From Frankiaceae bacterium (GTDB taxonomy: Bacteria; Actinomycetota; Actinomycetes; Mycobacteriales; SCTD01), in contig JAENVS010000048.1 of the NCBI GenBank assembly GCA_016650445.1, positions 1-38,510 of the forward strand: DNA of 38,510 nt, in the 5' to 3' direction. Made by a program: the position numbers and the translations under genes. The notes beneath the pieces were generated by a model, which saw nothing but the letters and a program-made list of their open reading frames with translations, did no database searches and had not been told where the DNA came from. The stretch's first letter is position 1. Every line of letters begins with the position of its first letter. Of the stretch, positions 8,657 through 17,550 are shown piece after piece.

Positions 8657-10258
8657 TTATTCGGTACGCCGGCGGCGGTGCGCGACGAGGCCCGTTGCCG
8701 CCAGCAGCAACAAGGCAGCCGCGGGCAAGGCGCTGTCGAGGCCGGTCGCCGCGAGGTTGCCGCCGCTCGTCGGCGCAGCCGCGGGCGGGGCAGCCGGAGG
8801 GGCCGCCGGAGCCGCACCGGTCACCGGGGCAGCCGGCACAGCGGCGCTGAACGCCGACGGACCGCTGGCCTGCTTGGCCCAGAAGACGCGACGCGGCGGA
8901 GCACCCGTCGTGCCCTTGTTGCCGTTGTCGGTGAACGCGACCTGTGCGAGGCCGTCAGGACCGATCGCCAGCTCGAAGAAGTCACCAAGGGAGCGGTCGT
9001 CGCCCAGCGACGTCACGCAGAGGATGCCCTTCTGGCAGATCGACCCGTGGTGGACGATGTGGTCCGAGATCCGGCTGCGCGAGACCTGCGGTGCCGGGCT
9101 CGCGGCGTTGCGCACCTGGGCGAAGTCGACGTACCAGTGGGCGTTGCTGTCGTCCGGCGACGTCGCGTCGTCGGACTGGTACCACGCGAGGTCGAGGACA
9201 CCGGCGGCACCGGCCTGCCCCGTGGCGTAGACGGTCGCCCCCTTGTCGAGCGGGTTGCCGTCGACCTTGACGGGCTTGCTCCACGTCGCGGCGTGGTCTG
9301 TCGACACGACGTAGTAGGTGTGGAACGTGCCGCCGACGCTGGAGTTGTAGACGACGTAGACGTTGCCGGCCGGGTCGATGGTGCCCCACGGGAAGATCGC
9401 GCCGTTGACCTCGCCACCGCCACCGGGGACGCCCGAGCTGACGACGGCGTACTTGTTGGTGAAGCCCGTGTCCTCCGGACCGCGGTGCGCGACGACGATG
9501 CCGCGGGTAGGTCCGAAACCGCCAACGCTCGTCAGGTTGTCCTGCGCGGAAGAGACGGAGTACAGGACGTACTGGTGACCGCGGCTCTGGTCGATGAGCA
9601 TCGGGCCGCTGAAGGTGTTGTAGCCCTGGTCGACGAGGGACGCGGTCTGGCCCGGGGTCGCGATGACGTTGGGCGGGCCGGCGAACTGGTCGGCGCTGTT
9701 GACGAGCGTCGGCGTGGACCACGTCTTGCCGCCGTCGCTGCTCGTGACGTACATCTCCAGCTCGGCCACGATGTCGTGATAGACGAGGTAGAGCTCCTTC
9801 TTGCGCTCGTCGTAGGCGAACCACTGCCGGTCCTGCTCCGACCCGGCGTCGGCCTGCTGGGTGAACGTCTTGCCGCCATCCGTGGACCGGAAGATGACCG
9901 ACGAGCGGATCGCCAGGTCGGCGGTGACGAGGGACCCATCCGGCAGGTACTGCAGCTCGCAGTCACCCCCGCCGTCGCCCTGGTCGCCGGCCGTGTCCTT
10001 GCGGGTGAACGTCACCCCGTCGTCGAAGGAGTACCACCCGGCGTTACCGGTGCCACCTGCCCCGCCGGGGCCGCAGACGAAGATGCGGCCGTTCTTGTCG
10101 ATCGACAGTGAGGGCTCGGTGATGCTCGAGTTGTCGGCGACCGGGTGCTGGCGCCAGGTGAAGGAACTGGTCGCGGCGGTTGACGGCGCGGCAAGAGCGA
10201 GAGAGGCCGCAGCCGCTGCGAGAGCGAAGGTGACCGGCAGGGCGGTGCGTCGGCGCAC
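8657..10258 (-). CDS. Secreted Asp-box (sialidase-fold) protein with LAxTG-type wall-anchor signal
   Basis: 533-residue exported protein. GTG 10258 has GGAGG upstream and is followed by a signal peptide ending near STAA (residue 29). The body looks like a six-bladed BNR/Asp-box propeller: STDGGKTF (125-132), SSDGGKTW (173-180) and a degenerate STDHAATW (319-326). I see no clear sialidase Arg triad, so enzymatic activity is not claimed. A Pro/Ala-rich linker leads to LAATG (502-506), a hydrophobic helix and an RRRR tail, the layout of a sortase substrate. LAxTG is the motif known for class E sortases of high-GC actinomycetes. No sortase gene is in the window. It probably acts at the cell surface; ligand unknown. 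Confidence 0.83.
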   Translation of the reverse strand: MRRRTALPVTFALAAAAASLALAAPSTAATSSFTWRQHPVADNSSITEPSLSIDKNGRIFVCGPGGAGGTGNAGWYSFDDGVTFTRKDTAGDQGDGGGDCELQYLPDGSLVTADLAIRSSVIFRSTDGGKTFTQQADAGSEQDRQWFAYDERKKELYLVYHDIVAELEMYVTSSDGGKTWSTPTLVNSADQFAGPPNVIATPGQTASLVDQGYNTFSGPMLIDQSRGHQYVLYSVSSAQDNLTSVGGFGPTRGIVVAHRGPEDTGFTNKYAVVSSGVPGGGGEVNGAIFPWGTIDPAGNVYVVYNSSVGGTFHTYYVVSTDHAATWSKPVKVDGNPLDKGATVYATGQAGAAGVLDLAWYQSDDATSPDDSNAHWYVDFAQVRNAASPAPQVSRSRISDHIVHHGSICQKGILCVTSLGDDRSLGDFFELAIGPDGLAQVAFTDNGNKGTTGAPPRRVFWAKQASGPSAFSAAVPAAPVTGAAPAAPPAAPPAAAPTSGGNLAATGLDSALPAAALLLLAATGLVAHRRRRTE

Positions 10259-10312
10259 GGGACCTCCTAGGACGATCTCTTCTTCTTCTACGCCGTGAGG
10301 GCGATGTCCTGC

Positions 10313-10930
10313 CTAGACGGCGTGCGGACCGGCCTCGCTGCTCTCACCGAACACCCGGTAGTACAGGTACGCCGCGGTCTCGCGCCAGATGTAGCGGAAC
10401 TCGGTCGCGCGATCGCGGACAGCCGGTCCCGTGCGCGTCGGTGACGTGGCCGCGCGGATCCCCAGGTCGCTGGCCATCCGGCGCGCCCGCAGCTCGTGCC
10501 AGGGGTCCGTGACGAGGACAGCGGTCTTCCAGCCCTGCTTCAGGAACTCGACCCTCAGGGCCTCGAGCGACTGCAGGGTGTTGCGGCCTTTGCCGAGCGC
10601 GAGCGTGTCGACACCACGCTCCTGCAGGAACAGCGCACCGGCTTCGGCCTCGGTCGTGCGGTCGCCCGGCGCACCACCGCCGAGCGTGATCACCCGTGGG
10701 GCCACACCGGCGTCGTACAGCTGCTTTGCGTGCTGGAGCCGAGCGCGGAAGACGGTGCTGGGCTTCCCGTTGAACTGCGACGCGCCGAGCACGACGATCG
10801 CGTCGCTCTTGGGCCGGTCGTCGTGCCGGGCAACCCGCCAGACCTGGAACGCCGTGGCTCCCACGACGAGCACGATGACCAGCACCAGCCCGGCGAGGGC
10901 ACGACGGGCGAGTCTGAAGGCGACGAACAC
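10313..10930 (-). CDS. YdcF-family (DUF218) membrane-anchored protein
   Basis: 205 residues: one N-terminal transmembrane segment (about residues 12-32), then the DUF218 domain. Recognisable family landmarks are AIVVLGASQ at the first strand, a GGG-containing loop (VITLGGGAPGDRTTEAEA) and AVLVTDPWHELRARRMA. The family includes SanA-like and ElyC-like envelope proteins, but the biochemical role is poorly defined. Its GTG start abuts the ppdK stop with no spacing (TAG-GTG), so expression is probably coupled to ppdK. The end lies 54 bp before the next same-strand gene. Confidence 0.83.
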   Translation of the reverse strand: MFVAFRLARRALAGLVLVIVLVVGATAFQVWRVARHDDRPKSDAIVVLGASQFNGKPSTVFRARLQHAKQLYDAGVAPRVITLGGGAPGDRTTEAEAGALFLQERGVDTLALGKGRNTLQSLEALRVEFLKQGWKTAVLVTDPWHELRARRMASDLGIRAATSPTRTGPAVRDRATEFRYIWRETAAYLYYRVFGESSEAGPHAV

Positions 10931-13603
10931 CTAGCGGGTATCGCTCCCGCCACCCTCGAGGGCCGCGCGACCGGCCTCGAGTCGGGCGACCGGGACCCGG
11001 AACGGCGAGCAGGAGACGTAGTCGAGTCCGACGCCGTGGAAGAAGTGGATGCTGTCGGGGTCACCGCCGTGCTCGCCGCAGACGCCGAGGTGCAGATCGG
11101 GCCGGGTCGCACGACCTTCATCGACAGCGATCTGCACAAGTCGCCCGATCCCGTCGCGGTCGAGCGACTCGAACGGGCTCACACCGAAGACACCGAGGTC
11201 GAGGTAGCGCGAGAAGAACGACGCCTCGACGTCATCGCGGCTGAAGCCCCAGCCCATCTGCGTCAGGTCGTTGGTACCGAAGGAGAAGAACTCCGCGGCC
11301 TCCGCGATCTGGCCGGCGGTCAGGGCCGCGCGCGGCACCTCGATCATCGTGCCGATCAGCGCCTCGACGCCGACCTCTGCGAGGATCTGCTCGGCCTCCT
11401 CGCGGACGACCTCGAGCTCCTGCACCGCCCCAACGAGCGGCACCATGATTTCGGGTCGCGGGTCGAGGCCTTCCTCCTTCAGCGCCTTCGCGGCCTCGGC
11501 GATCGCCCGCACCTGCAGAGCGAACAGGCCGGGGATGACGAGCCCGAGGCGCACGCCGCGCAGGCCGAGCATGGGGTTCTGCTCGTGCAGCCGGCGGACC
11601 GCGGTCAGCAGCTTGCGCTGCTCGTCGGGCACCTTCTGGCCCTTCGAATCGGCAACCGCGATCTCGACCGACAGCTCGGTCATGTCCGGCAGGAACTCGT
11701 GCAGCGGGGGGTCGATCAGCCTCACGGTGACGGGCAGGCCGTCCATCGCGCGCAGGATGCCGATGAAGTCCTCGCGCTGCAGGGGAAGCAGGGCCTGGAG
11801 CGCTTGTTGCTGCTCCGTCTCGCCTTCGGCGAGAACGAGGTCCTCCACCAGTTGCCTTCTGTCTCCCAGGAACATGTGCTCGGTCCGGCACAGGCCGATA
11901 CCGGCCGCCCCGAAACGGCGGGCCCGCTCGGCGTCCTCGGGCGTGTCGGCGTTGGCGCGGACCTTCAGGCGTCGTACGCCGTCTGCCTGGCGCGTCAGCC
12001 GGTCGACCGCCTCCACGAGGTCGTTGGCCTTGGCGTCGAGCGTGCCCTCGAAGTACTGCACGACCTCGCTGGGGCTGACCGGCACCTCGCCGAGGTAGAC
12101 CGCGCCCGTCGTGCCGTCGATCGACAGGACGTCGCCTTCCTCGACGCTGGTGCCGTCCTTCAACCTGATCTGCTTGGCGTTGACGTCGACGTCGAGCTCC
12201 TCGGCGCCGCACACGCACGTCTTGCCCATGCCGCGCGCGACGACAGCCGCGTGGCTGGTCTTGCCACCGCGGCTGGTGAGGATGCCGCGGGCCGCGATCA
12301 TCCCGACGAGGTCGTCGGGGGTGGTCTCCCGGCGGACGAGGATCACGTCCTCACCGCGCGCCGCCCACTCGGCGGCGGTCTCGCTGGAGAACACCGCCTT
12401 GCCGACGGCCGCGCCGGGTGACGCGTTCATGCCCTTGGTGAGCTTCTTGGCCGAGCCGACGTCGCCGAAGGTCGGGAACATCAGCTGTGCGAGCTGCGCA
12501 CCGCTGACGCGGGAGAGCGCTTCCTTCTCGTCGATGAGGCCCTCGTCGACGAGCTGCGTGGCGATCCGGAACGCGGCACCGGCGGTGCGTTTGCCGACCC
12601 GGGTCTGCAGCATCCAGAGCTTGCCACGCTCGATCGTGAACTCGATGTCGCACAGGTCTCGGTAGTGCCGCTCGAGCGTGCCCATGATGCCGAGCAGCTG
12701 GTCGTACGACGCCTTGTCGAGGTTCTCCAGCTCCTGGAGCGGCAGGGTGTTGCGGATGCCGGCGACGACGTCCTCGCCCTGGGCGTTGGCGAGGTAGTCG
12801 CCGTACACGCCCTGCGCACCCGACCCGGGGTCGCGCGTGAAGGCGACGCCGGTGCCGGAGTCCATGCCCAAGTTGCCGAAGACCATCGTGCAGACGTTGA
12901 CCGCGGTGCCCAGGTCGGCAGGGATGCGCTCCTGCCGGCGGTAGAGGCGGGCCCGGTCGCCGTTCCACGAGTCGAAGACGGCGCGCACCGCGAGGTCGAG
13001 CTGGACGCGCGGCTCCTGCGGGAACGGGTCGCCGGTCTCCTTCTTGACGATCGCTTTGAACGTGTCGACGAGCGTCTGCAGGTCGGTCTCTGTCAGGTCG
13101 AGGTCGTTGGCCGTGCCCTTGTCCTTCTTGACCCGGTCGATCTCGTGCTCGAACAGCTCTCCCTCGACGCCGAGCACCGTCTTGCCGAACATCTGCACGA
13201 GCCGTCGGTAGGAGTCCCAGGCGAAGCGCTCGTTGCCGGACTGCTTGGCGAGGCCCGTGACCGACTCGTCGTTGAGGCCGATGTTGAGGACGGTGTCCAT
13301 CATCCCGGGCATCGAGAACTTCGCACCCGAGCGGACGCTCACCAGCAGCGGGTCGTCGGCGTCGCCGAGCCGCTTGCCCATCTGCTGCTGCAGCCCGTCG
13401 AGGTGCGCGGTGACCTCGGCGGCGAGCTCGGCCGGCACGTCGCCCGTGTCGAGGTAGGTCTTGCAGGCCTCGGTCGTGATCACGAAGCCCGGTGGCACGG
13501 GCAGCCCGAGGACCGTCATCTCCGCGAGGTTGGCGCCCTTGCCTCCGAGGAGGTCCTTCATGTCTCGATTGCCCTCGGCGAAGTCGTAGACGTACTTCGT
13601 CAT
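10931..13603 (-). CDS. ppdK: Pyruvate, phosphate dikinase
   Basis: Interconverts pyruvate + ATP + Pi and phosphoenolpyruvate + AMP + PPi, allowing gluconeogenic or PPi-linked PEP formation. 890 residues is the standard length. Visible: N-terminal nucleotide-binding part with LLGGKGANLAEM and VPPGFVITTEAC; the phosphohistidine swivel domain with RGGKTSHAAVVARGMGK; and the C-terminal PEP/pyruvate barrel with GLCRTEHMF, SFGTNDLTQM and GVCGEHGGDP (active-site Cys). ATG 13603 is chosen because GAGGAGG sits five bases upstream; a GTG two codons earlier lies too close to that Shine-Dalgarno. Neighbouring glyS and ppdK are also close in Streptomyces-type genomes. Confidence 0.97.
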   Translation of the reverse strand: MTKYVYDFAEGNRDMKDLLGGKGANLAEMTVLGLPVPPGFVITTEACKTYLDTGDVPAELAAEVTAHLDGLQQQMGKRLGDADDPLLVSVRSGAKFSMPGMMDTVLNIGLNDESVTGLAKQSGNERFAWDSYRRLVQMFGKTVLGVEGELFEHEIDRVKKDKGTANDLDLTETDLQTLVDTFKAIVKKETGDPFPQEPRVQLDLAVRAVFDSWNGDRARLYRRQERIPADLGTAVNVCTMVFGNLGMDSGTGVAFTRDPGSGAQGVYGDYLANAQGEDVVAGIRNTLPLQELENLDKASYDQLLGIMGTLERHYRDLCDIEFTIERGKLWMLQTRVGKRTAGAAFRIATQLVDEGLIDEKEALSRVSGAQLAQLMFPTFGDVGSAKKLTKGMNASPGAAVGKAVFSSETAAEWAARGEDVILVRRETTPDDLVGMIAARGILTSRGGKTSHAAVVARGMGKTCVCGAEELDVDVNAKQIRLKDGTSVEEGDVLSIDGTTGAVYLGEVPVSPSEVVQYFEGTLDAKANDLVEAVDRLTRQADGVRRLKVRANADTPEDAERARRFGAAGIGLCRTEHMFLGDRRQLVEDLVLAEGETEQQQALQALLPLQREDFIGILRAMDGLPVTVRLIDPPLHEFLPDMTELSVEIAVADSKGQKVPDEQRKLLTAVRRLHEQNPMLGLRGVRLGLVIPGLFALQVRAIAEAAKALKEEGLDPRPEIMVPLVGAVQELEVVREEAEQILAEVGVEALIGTMIEVPRAALTAGQIAEAAEFFSFGTNDLTQMGWGFSRDDVEASFFSRYLDLGVFGVSPFESLDRDGIGRLVQIAVDEGRATRPDLHLGVCGEHGGDPDSIHFFHGVGLDYVSCSPFRVPVARLEAGRAALEGGGSDTR

Positions 13604-13641
13604 GAGCACCTCCTCGGTCGTCCTTGGCCGTTCGCCCGAGG

Positions 13642-14571
13642 CTACCGGGAGCGTCGCGAGCGGCTTCGGAGCAGGACGGGGATGAGCACAACGAGCCCAG
13701 CAAGCCCGGCAAGCAGCCAGCCTCGGCGGTCGCGCTGCTCGGTGGCAGGTGCGGCCGGCGGCTTCGCCGCGGCCGCGGGGCTCGTGCTCGGCGGCGCGTC
13801 CCTCTTGACCTCCTGCACGGGGGCGTTGAGGCCCTCGCTACTGACGATCAACGAGCGGCCGTCGCGCGAGTAGCTGATCGCCTCGCCCTGCTTCGACGCC
13901 GGCAGCGGGATGCGTACCGGGTCCGCGCGCATCGCCCTCGCGACGTCGTCGCCGCGCACGTCCCACTCGTACGCCGCGGAGTAGTTGCGCAGCACGACCC
14001 GGGTGCCGTCCGGCGAGATGTCGCCGGCAGTCACCTCGGGGATCGTCACCTCACCGACCCGTTGCATGACGTTGGGCGTGCCGGGGCGCAGCGGCAGTGG
14101 TGCTGCGTAGATCCCGCCGCCGGCGAAGCCCTTGGTGATGATCAGCAGCCGACCCGTGCGCGGGTGGACCAGGAGCGCCTCCGCGTCCTGTGGCCCATCG
14201 GCATACCGCAGGCGATAGCTCGTCGGGCTCAGCCGTCGCACACCCTCGGCGGGTCCAGGCTCCGCCACGCGGTGGACGAGGACCCCGTTGACCCTTGCGG
14301 CGGAGTTGTCGCCGATGTCACCGAGCCACAGCGTGCGGCCCGGCCCGCGCGACATGTCCTCCCAGTCCCGCGCCTGAACGCCGGGCAGCTCGAAGGTCGC
14401 GTGGGTCCGGCAGCTGCGGTCGATCTCGAAGAACCGCGCTGTATCGCCGCTGTCGTTGTGGGTGAAGAGCAGATCGTCGTACGCCGAGCTGGCCACCAGC
14501 CCGCTGGACTCGGTGATCCGCGAATCAGCGAGGTTGCAGAGCAGGACCGCGGCGAGGAGTGCGCCGGGCAC
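13642..14571 (-). CDS. Membrane-anchored secreted propeller-like protein
   Basis: 309 residues. A short hydrophobic N-terminus (PGALLAAVLLC) could be an export signal, possibly with a lipobox-like Cys12, though it lacks early basic residues. The body has repeated strand/turn segments such as FTHNDSGDTARFFEID, LWLGDIGDNSAARV and AGDISPDGTRVVLRN, suggesting a beta-propeller. A Pro/Ala/Ser linker is followed by a transmembrane helix (about 285-301) and an Arg-rich cytoplasmic tail. It starts 3 bp after the glyS stop, so it is cotranscribed with glyS. I do not recognise a characterised family; function unknown. GTG 14571 is the only good start near the glyS end. Confidence 0.75.
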   Translation of the reverse strand: MPGALLAAVLLCNLADSRITESSGLVASSAYDDLLFTHNDSGDTARFFEIDRSCRTHATFELPGVQARDWEDMSRGPGRTLWLGDIGDNSAARVNGVLVHRVAEPGPAEGVRRLSPTSYRLRYADGPQDAEALLVHPRTGRLLIITKGFAGGGIYAAPLPLRPGTPNVMQRVGEVTIPEVTAGDISPDGTRVVLRNYSAAYEWDVRGDDVARAMRADPVRIPLPASKQGEAISYSRDGRSLIVSSEGLNAPVQEVKRDAPPSTSPAAAAKPPAAPATEQRDRRGWLLAGLAGLVVLIPVLLRSRSRRSR

Positions 14572-14574
14572 GAC

Positions 14575-15942
14575 TTAGAGCGGACCGAGCTTGTCGTGCA
14601 GGAAGCGCTCCACCTGGTCGAGGCTGATCCGCTCCTGGCTCATGGCGTCACGGTCACGAACCGTCACGGCCTGGTCGGTCAGCGACTCGAAGTCGACCGT
14701 GATGCAGAACGGCGTGCCGACCTCGTCCTGCCGGCGGTAGCGGCGACCGATCGCGCCGGCATCGTCGAAGTCGACGTTCCAGTGCTTGCGCAGCGACGCG
14801 GCCAGGTCTTTCGCGACGGGCGAGAGGTCCGCGTTGCGAGACAGGGGCAGAACGGCAGCCTTGATCGGCGCCAGCCGCGGATCGAGCCGCAGGACGACCC
14901 GCTTGTCGACACCACCCTTGGCGTTGGGTGCCTCGTCCTCGGCATAGGCGTCGAGCAGGAACGTCAGCGCACAGCGGTCGACGCCCGCGGCCGGCTCGAT
15001 GACGAAGGGCGTCCACCGCTCGTTGCTGTCCTGGTCGAAGTAGGACAGGTCGGTGCCCGTCGCCTTGCTGTGGACCGACAGGTCGTAGTCGCCACGGTTG
15101 GCGATGCCCTCGAGCTCACCCCACTCGGTGCCGGTGAAGTCGAACTTGTACTCGATGTCAGCGGTGCGGGTGGAGTAGTGCGAGAGCTTCTCCTGCGGGT
15201 GCTCGTAGATCCGCAGCCGCTCCGGGTCGATGCCGAGATCGACGTACCAGGCCAGCCGGGTGTCAATCCAGTACTGGTGCCAGTCCTTGTCCTCGCCCGG
15301 CTTGACGAAGAACTCCATCTCCATCTGCTCGAACTCGCGGGTGCGGAAGATGAAGTTGCCGGGGGTGATCTCGTTGCGGAAGCTCTTGCCGATCTGGCCG
15401 ATGCCGAACGGCGGCTTCTTGCGGGACGACTGCTGCACGTTGAGGTAGTTGATGAAGATGCCCTGGGCCGTCTCGGGGCGCAGGTAGGCGAGCCCGCTCT
15501 CGTCCTCCACCGGGCCGAGGTGCGTCTTGAGCAGGCCGTTGAACATCTTCGGCTCGGTCCAGGTGCTGCGGTTGCCGCAGTTCGGGCAGGCGATGTCCTT
15601 GAGCTCCTTGCCCGCAGCCTCCTCGAGGTGGTCGGCGCGGTAGCGCTTGTGACAGGAGGTGCACTCGACGAGCGGGTCGACGAAGGCCTGCACGTGGCCG
15701 CTCGTCTCCCAGACCTCGCGGGCGAGGATGACGCACGAGTCGAGACCGACGACATCGTCACGCCCGTGCACCATGGACTTCCACCACTGGCGCTTGACGT
15801 TGTTCTTCAGCTCGACGCCGAGCGGTCCGTAGTCCCACGACGCCCGCAACCCGCCGTAGATCTCGCTGCTCGGGAAGACCAGCCCGCGGCGCTTGGCGAG
15901 GCTGACGATCGTGTCCATGCGGTCTGCGGTCTTGCCTGCCAC
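14575..15942 (-). CDS. glyS: Glycyl-tRNA synthetase (alpha2 type)
   Basis: Charges tRNA-Gly with glycine; class II synthetase of the single-chain archaeal/eukaryotic-like type used by actinomycetes. 455 residues. Signature segments: [27 protein letters not shown], the insertion with Cys pairs (CTSCHKRY and CPNCGNRS), motif 2 region GKSFRNEI and [14 protein letters not shown], motif 3 region in [16 protein letters not shown] (the usual Arg), and a C-terminal anticodon-binding domain ([10 protein letters not shown] onward). GTG 15942 follows GGAG at about seven bases and gives the expected N-terminus. Confidence 0.97.
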   Translation of the reverse strand: MAGKTADRMDTIVSLAKRRGLVFPSSEIYGGLRASWDYGPLGVELKNNVKRQWWKSMVHGRDDVVGLDSCVILAREVWETSGHVQAFVDPLVECTSCHKRYRADHLEEAAGKELKDIACPNCGNRSTWTEPKMFNGLLKTHLGPVEDESGLAYLRPETAQGIFINYLNVQQSSRKKPPFGIGQIGKSFRNEITPGNFIFRTREFEQMEMEFFVKPGEDKDWHQYWIDTRLAWYVDLGIDPERLRIYEHPQEKLSHYSTRTADIEYKFDFTGTEWGELEGIANRGDYDLSVHSKATGTDLSYFDQDSNERWTPFVIEPAAGVDRCALTFLLDAYAEDEAPNAKGGVDKRVVLRLDPRLAPIKAAVLPLSRNADLSPVAKDLAASLRKHWNVDFDDAGAIGRRYRRQDEVGTPFCITVDFESLTDQAVTVRDRDAMSQERISLDQVERFLHDKLGPL

Positions 15943-16020
15943 GGGGAAGCTCCAGTCCGGCTGGCGGTCGGCGGGGAAGCACCACGTTATCGGTACGCGA
16001 CCGGGCGTCCGTCAGACGCT

Positions 16021-16332
16021 CTAGGCGCGGTCGCTCGGCCGCGTGTCCTGGTCGCGCACCAGCAGCTCGAAGGCGCTCGCCTCGTCTCGTCCGCGGGCCA
16101 GCAGCGGCGCCGCCTCGACCTTGACGTCGTACGACGACAGGCTGCGGCGGTACGCACCGACGCCGGCCCACTCGGTTGTCAGCACCCAGGCGGTCGGGTC
16201 GTCGGCGGCCCGCCCGATCCGGCCCTGGATGTAACCGGCACGCGCGGCGAAGGCCGCGAGCGCCCGCTGCGCCTGCGCGAGGAACTCCTCCGACTCGGCT
16301 TCGGGGACCTCGAACCGCGTCACGACGAGCAC
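16021..16332 (-). CDS. Antibiotic biosynthesis monooxygenase (ABM)-domain protein
   Basis: 103-residue dimeric ferredoxin-like-fold protein of the ABM superfamily, by the pattern VVTRFEVPEAESEEFLAQAQRAL, then GYIQGRIGRAADDPTAWVLTTEW, then YRRSLSSYDV. Members include quinol monooxygenases, haem-degrading enzymes and proteins with no known activity. No haem-binding His/Asn pattern typical of IsdG can be made out, so the role is open. It lies upstream of glyS on the same strand (78 bp) and is divergent from the next small gene. Confidence 0.72.
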   Translation of the reverse strand: MLVVTRFEVPEAESEEFLAQAQRALAAFAARAGYIQGRIGRAADDPTAWVLTTEWAGVGAYRRSLSSYDVKVEAAPLLARGRDEASAFELLVRDQDTRPSDRA

Positions 16333-16350
16333 GGTGTCAGGCTAGTGGCC

Positions 16351-16626
16351 ATGTCGTTCCGTCTTGCCGTCGAGAAGCGCAGTGGACCGGTCCTCGTGCT
16401 GCTGTCACGTCAGCACCGGGCCGTCGTGCCGATCGTGTCCGCCGTCCTGCTGCTGTGCGGACTGACCCTGCCGGTGCCGATCGGCGTGGCCTGCCTCGCG
16501 GTGCTCGCGGCGTTCGTCGGCTGGCTCACCTACCTGTCGTGGCCGGCCATCGTCGGCCCGGCCCGCGCGGTGCGCGTCGCGACATTCGGGCTGATCCTGT
16601 TCGCCCTCGTCACGCGCCTCGTGTGA
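16351..16626 (+). CDS. Small membrane protein of unknown function
   Basis: 91 residues from ATG 16351. A basic N-terminus (FRLAVEKRSGPV) precedes two to three hydrophobic helices: AVVPIVSAVLLLCGLTLPVP, GVACLAVLAAFVGWLTYLSW and ATFGLILFALVTRLV. It looks like the small conserved actinobacterial membrane proteins found beside glyS and the zinc operon; I think of DUF6703 but cannot confirm. It ends 14 bp before the Zur-type palindrome, so it is outside the zinc operon's control. Confidence 0.7.
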   Translation: MSFRLAVEKRSGPVLVLLSRQHRAVVPIVSAVLLLCGLTLPVPIGVACLAVLAAFVGWLTYLSWPAIVGPARAVRVATFGLILFALVTRLV

Positions 16627-16640
16627 CAGTCCTCCTCGTT

Positions 16641-16655
16641 TGACAATGATTGTCA
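16641..16655. promoter_or_regulatory. Zur-type operator upstream of znuA
   Basis: TGACAATGATTGTCA is a perfect 7-1-7 inverted repeat. It resembles the Fur/Zur-family consensus (AATGA-type half-sites) known for actinobacterial Zur. It lies 19 bp before the znuA start, so bound repressor would cover the promoter or leader. The last gene of the operon encodes Zur, which implies negative autoregulation by zinc. Confidence 0.87.
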
Positions 16656-16674
16656 TTTCGCTCACCATGAGGCC

Positions 16675-17550
16675 GTGCGACTCGTAGCGGTGCTGTGTCT
16701 GCTCGCCCTGTGCGGGTGCACGGCGAACGCCGACGACGACGGGCGCCTCAGGGTGCTCGCCGCGGCCTACCCGTTCGCCTGGGCTGCGGCGCAGGTCGGC
16801 GGGGCGGACGTGCGTGTCGACGACCTGGTCCGGGCCGGTGCCGAGCCGCACGACGTCGAGCTCAGCCCGCGTCAGGTCGGCGCGTTCGAGAAGGCCGACC
16901 TCGTCGTCTACCTGGGCGGTTTCCAGCCCGCGGTGGACGCCGCCATCGAGGAGGCGGACGAGCCGGCCCGCCTCGACCTCACGGACGCCGTCGATGTGCG
17001 GCCGTTCTCGAGTGACCTCACCGGCGAAGGCGAGAGCGGGACCGATCCGCACGTCTGGCTCGACCCGGTGCGGATGGCGTCGATCGTGCGCGAGATCACG
17101 ACGGCGCTCGGCAGGCGCGACCCGACCCACGCGACGACGTACGAAGAACGGGCCGGCCGCACCCTGGCGCAGCTGAGCGATCTGGACAGGTCGATCCGGA
17201 CGTCGTTGGCGTCCTGCCGGCAGCGCGAGATCGTGACGGCGCACGGGGCCTTCGCCTACCTGGCCGGTCGCTACGGCCTGCGGCAGGTCGGAGTCGCCGG
17301 CATCTCCCCCGATGCCGAGCCGTCGCCGGGACGCATCGCGCGGGTCGCCCGGTACGCCCGGGAGCACCACGTGCGCACCGTGTTCTTCGGCTCCGACGTC
17401 GACCCGAAGCTCGCCGACGTGGTCGCCCGTGAGGTGGGGGCCGCGACCGCGCTCCTCGACCCCGTCGAAGGGGTCGCCGCCGGCGACGACTACCTGTCGG
17501 TCATGCGCCGCAACGCCGCCGCGCTGCACGAGGGGTTGAGCTGTGCATGA
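16675..17550 (+). CDS. znuA: Zinc ABC transporter substrate-binding lipoprotein ZnuA
   Basis: Captures extracellular zinc for the ZnuBC transporter. 291 residues; cluster A-I metal-binding protein. Lipobox LCGC with Cys15 after a short signal sequence from GTG 16675. Likely metal ligands: His59 (EPHDVEL), His126 (TDPHVWLD), His190 (TAHGAFAY) and an acidic residue in SDVDPK (Asp241 or Asp243). The His-rich loop often present between the first two ligands in zinc-type proteins is absent. Overlaps znuC by 4 bp. A manganese role is possible for the family, but the Zur site and downstream zur argue for zinc. Confidence 0.92.
   Translation: MRLVAVLCLLALCGCTANADDDGRLRVLAAAYPFAWAAAQVGGADVRVDDLVRAGAEPHDVELSPRQVGAFEKADLVVYLGGFQPAVDAAIEEADEPARLDLTDAVDVRPFSSDLTGEGESGTDPHVWLDPVRMASIVREITTALGRRDPTHATTYEERAGRTLAQLSDLDRSIRTSLASCRQREIVTAHGAFAYLAGRYGLRQVGVAGISPDAEPSPGRIARVARYAREHHVRTVFFGSDVDPKLADVVAREVGAATALLDPVEGVAAGDDYLSVMRRNAAALHEGLSCA

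Noticed and set aside
13604..13609. GTG 13609 as the ppdK start
   Set aside because: It overlaps the GGAGG ribosome-binding sequence. ATG 13603 has proper spacing.
13624..16626. A 1000-codon open frame on the plus strand across glyS and the propeller gene
   Set aside because: It is the antisense shadow of glyS and its neighbour in a GC-rich genome. Only its last 91 codons (from 16351) look like a real protein.
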